Source: Gammaproteobacteria bacterium
GTDB taxonomy: Bacteria > Pseudomonadota > Gammaproteobacteria > Pseudomonadales > Pseudohongiellaceae
Assembly (NCBI GenBank): GCA_002719575.1
Contig: PBHS01000040.1
Location: 26,336 to 31,608, forward strand
Direction: 5' to 3'
Length of the DNA: 5,273 nt
The translations under genes and the position numbers were made by a program. Positions 1-5,273 of the stretch are shown here, one piece after another (position 1 is the stretch's first letter; each line of letters opens with the position of its first letter). The notes beneath the pieces were generated by a model. That model was given only the letters and a program-made list of their open reading frames with translations, was not told the origin of the DNA and ran no database searches.

Positions 1-2
1 CC

Positions 3-641
3 TGCGTCGACACCTATATGGGCCCGATTATCAGAGAAAAATTTGCGGCAGATGGAATAGAAGTCTTCAGCAGCAGCGACCCCATGCACTCGCAGGAAGA
101 GTGCGAAGCGCTGATTGAGCGAGCGGGTGAAATTGATATCCTGATTGCCAACCTGGCAGAGCCTCCGATGACCGGACCGGTGCAGAAGATCGGGAATGCA
201 GACTGGAGCCGGCTGTTCGACACGCTTGTGCACCCGTTGATGTATCTGATTCGGGCAGTAACACCACAAATGATCGCGAGACAGTCTGGAAAAATAATTG
301 CCGTAACCAGTGCCGCTCCCATACGGGGTATTCCCAACCATGCCGCTTACTGTGCGGCACGCGGCGCGCAGAATGCCTTTATTAAGGCCGTTGGTCTGGA
401 GTTAGCGCGCAGCCAAGTACAGGTCAATGCGATTGCGCAAAACTACATCAACAACGATACCTACTATCCCGACGACCTGATCGAAAATCCGAAGTTTCTC
501 GACCATCTAAAACGCAATGTGCCCACCAACCGGGTAGGCGCAGCATCAGAAACGGCAGAACTGGCAGCTTATCTCGCCAGCGAGAAATGCAAGCACATGG
601 TGGGCCAGATTATTCCGCTGGCGGGGGGCTGGGCGAGCTAG
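3..641 (+). CDS. Halohydrin dehalogenase-like SDR-fold protein (5' end cut by window)
   Basis: Seen: the frame is open to the left edge, reading C-V-D-T-Y before the Met at 18, so 18 is probably an internal Met and only about 7-10 N-terminal residues are missing. Numbering from that Met, the active site is Ser98 (309-311), Tyr111 (348-350) and Arg115 (360-362), an exact S-x12-Y-x3-R. Normal SDR oxidoreductases have Lys at the Arg position. The N-terminal Gly-rich NAD(P) loop is replaced by a Y-M-G-P turn, matching the family's second signature, T-x4-F/Y-x-G, with the Thr just off the window. A QNYI segment (141-144) and TYYP (148-151) align with the halide-binding PNYL and YFYP segments I recall from HheC. 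The end, LAGGWAS, matches HheC's LAGGF but lacks its C-terminal tail. Known: such enzymes are cofactor-free cytosolic lyases that convert vicinal halohydrins to epoxides and reopen epoxides with small anions. Inferred: dehalogenase fold family, native substrate unknown. Automatic annotation would probably say SDR oxidoreductase. Confidence 0.8.
   Translation, partial: CVDTYMGPIIREKFAADGIEVFSSSDPMHSQEECEALIERAGEIDILIANLAEPPMTGPVQKIGNADWSRLFDTLVHPLMYLIRAVTPQMIARQSGKIIAVTSAAPIRGIPNHAAYCAARGAQNAFIKAVGLELARSQVQVNAIAQNYINNDTYYPDDLIENPKFLDHLKRNVPTNRVGAASETAELAAYLASEKCKHMVGQIIPLAGGWAS
638..641. other. Interlocked convergent stop codons (CTAG)
   Basis: The palindrome CTAG supplies the TAG stop of the + strand dehalogenase-like gene (639-641) and, on the other strand, the TAG stop of mct (638-640). 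The two genes therefore converge with a 4-bp overlap and no spacer, so any transcription terminator must lie inside the opposing coding region. Confidence 0.95.
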
Positions 642-1858
642 TCAGGCTTATCGGGGCCTGCGACGATATTGTTGTTATGCAGACGGCCAATCTGCCCGTC
701 GCTCAACCCGAGAACTTCGCTAAGCACTTCATCGGTGTGTTGTCCAAGCAGGGGCGCTGGTCTGATGGCTTCTCGGATCGTCGCACCAAAACTCAGAGGC
801 TGACCCGGCACGAGAAATTCTCCAATACCCGGCTGATGCACATTTTGAAAAAGCGGATTGTCATCGGAACAGTCAATATCTTCCGCTACCAGCTCTGAAA
901 TATTCTGATAGGGGCCCCAGCAGGCACCTGCCGCATTCAGTGCATCAGCCACTGTCGCAAAAGAATTCACTAAGAACCAGGGCTCGAACAGACTGCGGAG
1001 CGATTCCCGTGCCTCAAAGCGATCGCCTTCCCGGATAAAATCCAAGCCAAGCTGCTCTTCTAACGCTGCAACGGCTGGTTCCGTTCCCGTCACTTTGACC
1101 AGCGCCTGCCACTGCTTTGGACTGACACCAACCACCATGACGCGCTTGCCATCTTGACACAGAAAGTCGTGTCCAAAGGTGCCAAAAATGTGGTTTCCCA
1201 TCGGCTGCCTGGCCATTCCATTCAGCTGTGCCTCAGCGATATAGCCAAGATGCCCCATCGTGGCGAGGGCAACGTCGGCCAGCGCGATCGACACAAACTG
1301 ACCTGCACCGGTCCTGCGTCGATGACGCTCGGCACCCAGCAAACCCAGCGCAATTTGCTGACCAGCAATGACGTCCCATGCTGGAAAGGGGTTGTTAGTA
1401 GGCTCGGTGCCATTACCGGTAAGGTAAGGCAGACCCACTTTGCTGTTCACGGTGTAATCAAGAGCGTTACCCCCGTGTCGATCGCCGGTAAGATTAATGA
1501 AGATCAGATCCCTGCGATGCGCCCGCAGCGCTTCGTCACCAAGCCAACCCCGCGCAGGAAAATTAGTCATAAAAAGGCCGGCATCCTCGCCAGGAGCGGT
1601 AATCAGCTGGGCCAGCAATTCGCGACCTTCAGGGTGTCTAAAATCTACGGCAATAGAGCGTTTTCCTTTATTGAGTGAGTGCCAGTAAAGGCTCTTCCCT
1701 TGCGCACAAATAGGCCAGCGGCGATAATCTACGCCGCCGCCAATCATGTCGAAGCGGATCACATCAGCACCCAGTTGAGCCAGCGTCATACCGGCGGAGG
1801 GGGCCGCGATAAAGGCACTGCCTTCAACAATGCGTAAGCCATTGAGAATGCTTTGCAT
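638..1858 (-). CDS. mct: Family III (CaiB/BaiF) CoA transferase, mesaconyl-CoA C1-C4 CoA transferase (Mct)-like
   Basis: This 406-residue protein is full length for the family. Seen: the N-terminal Rossmann-like part carries the family pattern G-A-D-V-I-R (30-35), then LNKGKRSIAVDF (62-73). The catalytic Asp expected of family III transferases is Asp162 in AWDVIAG (1373-1375), followed by RHRRRTGAGQ (178-187). At the position of the racemase His of alpha-methylacyl-CoA racemases (GHD) it has A-L-D, which argues against a racemase. Segments such as VEGSAFIAAP, TNFPARGWLG and DYTVN, and the C-terminal IVAGPD, strongly resemble my recollection of Chloroflexus Mct. Known: Mct moves CoA within one molecule, from mesaconyl-C1-CoA to mesaconyl-C4-CoA, in the cytosol. 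Context agrees, since the preceding gene resembles the enzyme that forms mesaconyl-C1-CoA. The ATG at 1858 has a GAGG about 12 nt upstream, a weakly placed Shine-Dalgarno. It could instead be an intermolecular CoA transferase for a related branched dicarboxylate. Confidence 0.8.
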   Translation of the reverse strand: MQSILNGLRIVEGSAFIAAPSAGMTLAQLGADVIRFDMIGGGVDYRRWPICAQGKSLYWHSLNKGKRSIAVDFRHPEGRELLAQLITAPGEDAGLFMTNFPARGWLGDEALRAHRRDLIFINLTGDRHGGNALDYTVNSKVGLPYLTGNGTEPTNNPFPAWDVIAGQQIALGLLGAERHRRRTGAGQFVSIALADVALATMGHLGYIAEAQLNGMARQPMGNHIFGTFGHDFLCQDGKRVMVVGVSPKQWQALVKVTGTEPAVAALEEQLGLDFIREGDRFEARESLRSLFEPWFLVNSFATVADALNAAGACWGPYQNISELVAEDIDCSDDNPLFQNVHQPGIGEFLVPGQPLSFGATIREAIRPAPLLGQHTDEVLSEVLGLSDGQIGRLHNNNIVAGPDKPD

Positions 1859-1962
1859 GCTGAACCCCCGCCTCAGGAAATTTCCAGATAACCGTTATTA
1901 ATGAGCACTTTAGGTGAAGTGACCTAGAACACCGACCAATTCAATGCGCAGCAGGCCCGGGT
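1859..1962. other. 104-bp spacer between mcd and mct with two interleaved inverted repeats
   Basis: This is the largest non-coding stretch in the window. It contains CACTT (1906-1910) with AAGTG (1917-1921), and TAGGT (1911-1915) with ACCTA (1922-1926), interleaved in the order A-B-A'-B'. No T-tract follows, so it is not a convincing intrinsic terminator. No clear promoter is visible toward mct, although weak elements cannot be excluded. It could be an operator, an RNA processing site or chance. Confidence 0.35.
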
Positions 1963-3660
1963 TCACAGACTTCCCCGCTCAAGCAGTTCCCGTGCCACGA
2001 CCCGCGTAGCCAATACCTCTTCAGTGCCCTCAAAAATGGACAGCACCCGTGCGTCAACAAAATATCGGCTTACTGCGGTTTCTTCAGCATACCCCATCCC
2101 ACCATGAATCTGCATGGCCTCACGGGTCACCCACTCCGCAGCGCGACACGCAAATAATTTGACCAGACTGGCCTCCATTTGCCCCTCGCCCTGATCCATC
2201 ATTCTGGCGACAGAGTAGCTGAATTGACGCGACGCCGTAATCGTCGCCAGCATGCGTGCCAGTTTAATCCGCGTTATCTGGAGCGACGCGATCGGTGCAC
2301 CGAAAACCTCCCGCTCGTTTGCATACCGAAGCGCCTGTTCGTAAGCTGCCTGCATGACGCCATTTGCGCGCGCTGCAGTCTGGATTCTCCCACCTGAGAA
2401 GCCGGCCATGGTGTAATAAAAACCTTTACCTTCGCCTTTTTTTTCACCAATCAAGTTCTCAGCTGGCACAAAAAAGTCTTCAAAGAAAAGATCATAGGAG
2501 TGCATACCCCGATAGCCCAAAGTCGAGATAGCTTTGCCACTTAAGCTCCCTCTACCGCTCTGAGAGAAGGTGAACTCATGGCCTGAATAGGCAGGCTTTT
2601 CCACCAAGAAAAGACTCAATCCCCGGTAACCCAAAGAGGCATCGGGGTTGGTCCGGCCGAGAACCACCAGAACCTCGGATTTGCCTGCGAATGTACACCA
2701 GGTCTTGGCTCCGTTGAGAAGCCATCCACCCTCTGTTGGCGTGGCACGCAAAGAGACAGCAGCAACATCGGATCCGGTGTTTGGCTCGGTGATTGAAATC
2801 GCGGACAACTTTTCACCTGCAGCCAGTTGTGGAAGCCAGCTCGATTTCTGTGACTCAGTACCTCCTGCAAGCAAGGCACGTGCTGCGATTTCGGGGCGGG
2901 TGATCAGACTGCCGGCAGCGCCGAGCGAACCCCGTGATAACTCCTCAGTCACCACAATCATTCCCAGGCTGTCAGGCTGCGCGTCCGGCTGAAGCCCACC
3001 GAATCGTTCGGGAATGCAGGTGCCAAAACAGCCCATGCATGCAGCCGACTGAATAATCTCATCTGGAATGTCGCGGTCTTCCCGGTGAATCACTCCAGCA
3101 AGCGGCGCCACGACTTCATCAGCAAACCGTCTGAAGGTGTCGGCAATCAGCGCCTTTTCCTCTGTCAGACCGCTCGGAAGTTCATTAACCTCTGCTTCTG
3201 AGAGCAAGCGTCCAAGATCCGCGTAGCTGTCTCTGGCTCCGTGCTTATCGAGGAACCGCTGCAGCTGTGGCTGGGCCGCCAGGGATTCGGCCGCTTCACT
3301 CGATCTCCCTAACGTGCTTGACCCGGCAAACTGTGCCGCCATGACCCACCGGACTTTTTCCGCCACAAATTTCAATGTTAACTGACAGACCAGAGATGAC
3401 TCGAACTGTGTTTCCGCAAAATCGACCAGACACTGTGCCGAACACACATCAGCGCTCAGCATGGCGAGGTCGTAGCAGTCTTGCTGTGCATCTTGAAGCA
3501 GTGCCTCCTCAGCCCGACCTGCCACATACACCTTGTCACGCACAACGCCAATATCGTTGTTCAGGATAGATTTAGCCAGGGACAGTGCATGCCTTGCCAG
3601 GTCAAGGTTTTCTGCCTGGGTGGCGACTGAATTATCCAAATTGGTTTGCTGTGGGTTCAA
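1963..3660 (-). CDS. mcd: Acyl-CoA dehydrogenase with N-terminal extension, (2S)-methylsuccinyl-CoA dehydrogenase (Mcd)-like
   Basis: This flavoprotein has 565 residues against about 380-400 for ordinary acyl-CoA dehydrogenases. Residues 1-165 are an extra, mostly helical segment, and the dehydrogenase fold runs from about 168 to the end. Seen: FAD/substrate motif TEPNTGSD (291-298), TWCTF (320-324), FGAPIASLQ (453-461), QIHGGMGY (517-524), and the catalytic base Glu544 in IFEGT (2029-2031). The long N-terminus with SRGSLGAAGSLITRPEI (242-258) and LGYRGMHSY (381-389) matches what I remember of Mcd. Known: Mcd oxidises (2S)-methylsuccinyl-CoA to mesaconyl-C1-CoA in the ethylmalonyl-CoA pathway, passing electrons to ETF. 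Start: TTG at 3658-3660. An in-frame TAG lies only one codon further upstream (3664-3666) and the next in-frame Met is near residue 67, so TTG is well supported. It lies 11 bp after the thiolase gene. It could be a paralogue for another 2-substituted dicarboxylyl-CoA. Confidence 0.8.
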   Translation of the reverse strand: MNPQQTNLDNSVATQAENLDLARHALSLAKSILNNDIGVVRDKVYVAGRAEEALLQDAQQDCYDLAMLSADVCSAQCLVDFAETQFESSLVCQLTLKFVAEKVRWVMAAQFAGSSTLGRSSEAAESLAAQPQLQRFLDKHGARDSYADLGRLLSEAEVNELPSGLTEEKALIADTFRRFADEVVAPLAGVIHREDRDIPDEIIQSAACMGCFGTCIPERFGGLQPDAQPDSLGMIVVTEELSRGSLGAAGSLITRPEIAARALLAGGTESQKSSWLPQLAAGEKLSAISITEPNTGSDVAAVSLRATPTEGGWLLNGAKTWCTFAGKSEVLVVLGRTNPDASLGYRGLSLFLVEKPAYSGHEFTFSQSGRGSLSGKAISTLGYRGMHSYDLFFEDFFVPAENLIGEKKGEGKGFYYTMAGFSGGRIQTAARANGVMQAAYEQALRYANEREVFGAPIASLQITRIKLARMLATITASRQFSYSVARMMDQGEGQMEASLVKLFACRAAEWVTREAMQIHGGMGYAEETAVSRYFVDARVLSIFEGTEEVLATRVVARELLERGSL

Positions 3661-3665
3661 GCGCT

Positions 3666-3673
3666 ACCTGCCT
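3666..3673 (-). promoter_or_regulatory. Ribosome binding site that supports the TTG start of mcd
   Basis: The minus strand reads AGGCAGGT, ending 5 nt before the TTG at 3660 and overlapping the thiolase stop codon (3672-3674). The octamer is identical to the one before the thiolase ATG. With an in-frame TAG just upstream, it fixes TTG as the likely start and suggests coupled translation of thiolase and dehydrogenase. Confidence 0.6.
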
Positions 3674-4871
3674 AGTCGTAAGGTCCAACGATGGAAATGG
3701 AGCAGATGTTCTGATGGGGGAAGCCCCCCAGGTTGTGATTAAGGCCGATCTTAGGATCGGGGAGCTGGCGCGCGCCGGCACGGCCCTGAAGCTGCAGATA
3801 ATTCTCATAAAGCATGCGCAAGCCCGAAGCGCCAATTGGATGACCAAAGCATTTCAGCCCCCCATCAATTTGGCAGGGATTGCTTCCTTCGGCATCAAAG
3901 GCGCCATCTAGCACATCTTTCACACCTTTGCCTTCATCGGCAAGCTGAAGATCCTCCATGGTGACTAGCTCAGTGATAGAAAAACAGTCATGGACTTCTG
4001 TCATGGTGATCTCTTCTTTCGGTTTGCTGATGTCGGCTTCTTCATAGGCTCGTTGGGAGGCTATTCGTGTGGTCTTAAGATAAGAGCCATCCCAGCTGGC
4101 ATGGCCTGACTCGGTACCATTAGATACTGCGAGCTGCAGTGCTTTCACCGCAACGAGATTTTCTTTTCCGAGGCTTTCTGCAATTTCTGGCGTAGTCACA
4201 ATCGCACATGCTGATCCGTCACTCACACCACAGCAGTCGAACATACCAATCGGCTCGGCGATAAATGGCGCATTTATTGCCTGCTCCTCAGTAATTTCTC
4301 GCTGCAGATGCGCCTTGGGGTTCTTCGCGCCGTTGGCATGGCTCTTCACTGAAACATGGGCCATGGCCCGTTTGAGATCATCGCCATTGACCTTGTGCTT
4401 GGCTCGATAGCCAGAAGCAAGTTGCGCGAAAGCGCCGGGAGCAGAAAGGTTAGGCCAGTACATGTCGTTTTCAACTCCACGGGTTCTTTGTGGCAACCCT
4501 CCGTAACCGGTGTCTTTTAGCTTTTCAACACCAAGTGCCAGCGCGATATCACATGCGCCGGAGGCAACCGCATACACCGCACCGCGAAATGCCTCAGTGC
4601 CGGTCGCACACATATTTTCCACTTTCGTAACCGGGATGTAATTCAACCTTAGCGCAATCGACATTGGCATCGCACTGGAACCAACATTAAATGCATCAAT
4701 GCCAGCTCCAAACCAGGCCGCTTCGATCTGATTTCGCTCAATTCCGGCATCGTGCAGACATTCTTCGAAGGCTTCCACCATCAAGTCGGAAGGACTGGAT
4801 TCCCAGCGCTCGCCAAATTTGCTGCATCCCATGCCCAGAATGACTACTTTGTCTTTAATGCCGCTTGCCAT
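3672..4871 (-). CDS. SCP2-type thiolase / acetyl-CoA acetyltransferase-like protein
   Basis: This 399-residue protein is a complete single-domain thiolase without a fused SCP2 lipid-binding domain. Seen: nucleophilic Cys88 in ENMCATG (4608-4610), His294 and Cys296 in HDCF, His344 in CFGHPIGASG, and a C-terminal LNHNLGG (377-383) in place of the CxG loop of classical degradative thiolases. HDCF plus loss of CxG is the mark of SCP2-type thiolases, where the HDCF Cys takes over acid/base work. The start, VVILGMGCSKFGERW, resembles archaeal acetyl-CoA acetyltransferases that associate with DUF35 proteins. Known: these enzymes cleave or form 3-oxoacyl-CoA in the cytosol, and several need a DUF35 partner. 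Such a partner is encoded 27 bp upstream. The related steroid retro-aldolases (Ltp2 type) use tyrosines instead, and the intact Cys/His set here favours true thiolase chemistry. The ATG at 4871 is preceded by AGGCAGGT. The substrate is not evident from sequence. Confidence 0.85.
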   Translation of the reverse strand: MASGIKDKVVILGMGCSKFGERWESSPSDLMVEAFEECLHDAGIERNQIEAAWFGAGIDAFNVGSSAMPMSIALRLNYIPVTKVENMCATGTEAFRGAVYAVASGACDIALALGVEKLKDTGYGGLPQRTRGVENDMYWPNLSAPGAFAQLASGYRAKHKVNGDDLKRAMAHVSVKSHANGAKNPKAHLQREITEEQAINAPFIAEPIGMFDCCGVSDGSACAIVTTPEIAESLGKENLVAVKALQLAVSNGTESGHASWDGSYLKTTRIASQRAYEEADISKPKEEITMTEVHDCFSITELVTMEDLQLADEGKGVKDVLDGAFDAEGSNPCQIDGGLKCFGHPIGASGLRMLYENYLQLQGRAGARQLPDPKIGLNHNLGGFPHQNICSISIVGPYD

Positions 4872-4875
4872 TTTG

Positions 4876-4883
4876 ACCTGCCT
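4876..4883 (-). promoter_or_regulatory. Ribosome binding site of the thiolase gene
   Basis: The minus strand reads AGGCAGGT here, ending 4 nt before the ATG at 4871. It lies in the 27-bp gap after the DUF35 stop. The same octamer precedes the dehydrogenase gene. AGG-type pairing to 16S rRNA is plausible, with good spacing. Confidence 0.6.
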
Positions 4884-4898
4884 CTCTAATTTCAGCGT

Positions 4899-5273
4899 CT
4901 AAATCTCTACCACAGCCTTCCAGAAATATTTCCTGAACCCTCTCTGTGCATCAAACTGTCTGATTCTGAAATGCACCGACACCCTTGATCCAGAATCAAT
5001 CGTCCCTTCTTCTACCTCGGTAAAATCCATCATCAGCTTGCCGCCGCATTCAAACTGTACCATGCCGAAGTAGGCCGGTGGACTCCAGTCGAAAGTCAGC
5101 CGGTCAGCCGTCCAAGTCAACACCGTGCCGAGCTGATTGGCGAAGCTGAAATTGTCCTGGCTGTCCAGTGCCTGACACTCCGGATTCACACAGTACTTTT
5201 CTCGAGGTATTTGCACTGCGCCACAGGCGCGGCACTTGCCCCCAATGAAACCGGTTAACAAATCTTTCCGTCG
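4899..5273 (-). CDS. Zn-ribbon/OB-fold (DUF35, ChsH2 C-terminal-type) protein, N-terminus off window
   Basis: The frame is open to the right edge, reading R-R-K-D before the first possible start, a TTG at 5259-5261, so the N-terminus is probably missing. Seen: a rubredoxin-like zinc ribbon with cysteine codons at 5232-5234, 5223-5225, 5190-5192 and 5175-5177 (C-x2-C, x10, C-x4-C). An OB-fold follows, containing GMVQFECGGKLMMDF and ending RGFRKYFWKA. Known: DUF35 proteins bind acyl-CoA and serve as obligate partners or channels for thiolases and related enzymes, for example the archaeal thiolase/HMG-CoA synthase complex, BbsA of BbsAB, and ChsH2-Ltp2. Context: the thiolase gene follows after 27 bp. 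The wording R-K-D-L-L-T-G-F-I-G-G before the ribbon resembles, from memory, proteins in which DUF35 is the C-terminal part of an HMG-CoA synthase/KAS III-like enzyme, so the visible part may be the tail of a larger protein. A standalone protein of about 130-150 residues is the alternative. Confidence 0.85.
   Translation of the reverse strand, partial: RRKDLLTGFIGGKCRACGAVQIPREKYCVNPECQALDSQDNFSFANQLGTVLTWTADRLTFDWSPPAYFGMVQFECGGKLMMDFTEVEEGTIDSGSRVSVHFRIRQFDAQRGFRKYFWKAVVEI

Noticed and set aside
604..622. Hairpin GCCAG/CTGGC just downstream of the mct stop
   Set aside because: It is a 5-bp stem with a 9-nt loop and no T-run on the minus strand, inside the opposing gene, so not convincing as a terminator.
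643..660. Hairpin CAGGC/GCCTG just after the dehalogenase-like stop as a terminator
   Set aside because: The stem is only 5 bp with an 8-nt loop and no clean T-tract, and it lies in mct codons.
1154..1678. 174-codon open frame on the + strand
   Set aside because: It lies wholly antisense to the Mct-like gene, whose motifs are intact, and its translation shows no recognisable domain.
638..1858. Alpha-methylacyl-CoA racemase as the identity of the CaiB/BaiF protein
   Set aside because: The racemase His in the GHD motif is Leu here, while the transferase Asp (Asp162) is present.
2648..2992. 114-codon open frame on the + strand
   Set aside because: It is antisense to the dehydrogenase core containing the TEPNTGSD region, and the composition is low-information with no domain.
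3585..3911. 108-codon open frame on the + strand spanning the mcd-thiolase junction
   Set aside because: It crosses two well-supported minus-strand genes and shows no family features.
3672..4871. Ltp2-type steroid side-chain retro-aldolase
   Set aside because: The DUF35 neighbour fits, but Cys88, HDCF and GHP are all intact, which favours thiolase chemistry. No steroid-specific genes are visible.

Overview
The window is almost entirely coding and reads as a metabolic locus of a moderately GC-rich bacterium, most likely a gammaproteobacterium and possibly marine. That placement is an impression from protein style and gene combination, not a computed result. No RNA genes, CRISPR arrays, transposons or phage genes are visible.

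Layout. At the left, on the + strand, is the 3' part of an SDR-fold gene (3-641) whose active site is of the halohydrin dehalogenase type (Ser-x12-Tyr-x3-Arg) instead of the usual SDR Ser-Tyr-Lys. It converges on a minus-strand set of four genes that fills the rest of the window. In transcription order, right to left, these are: a Zn-ribbon/OB-fold (DUF35) protein cut by the window edge (4899-5273), an SCP2-type thiolase (3672-4871), a long acyl-CoA dehydrogenase resembling (2S)-methylsuccinyl-CoA dehydrogenase Mcd (1963-3660), and a family III (CaiB/BaiF) CoA transferase resembling mesaconyl-CoA C1-C4 CoA transferase Mct (638-1858). Gaps are 27, 11 and 104 bp, so the first three are almost certainly one operon and mct probably belongs to it.

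How the genes may work together. Mcd forms mesaconyl-C1-CoA from (2S)-methylsuccinyl-CoA, and Mct moves the CoA from C1 to C4 of mesaconate. Side by side they suggest a route from methylsuccinyl-CoA to mesaconyl-C4-CoA, which elsewhere is hydrated to citramalyl-CoA and cleaved to acetyl-CoA and pyruvate. The hydratase and lyase are not in this window. The thiolase and DUF35 protein form a known type of partnership and would make or cleave a 3-oxoacyl-CoA, or a related branched CoA ester. The halohydrin dehalogenase-like gene is divergently organised and may be functionally separate.

Non-coding sequence is limited to the 104-bp gap at 1859-1962, which holds two small interleaved inverted repeats, and two short gaps carrying ribosome binding sites. 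Family assignments rest on motifs and on remembered family sequences, not on a database search.
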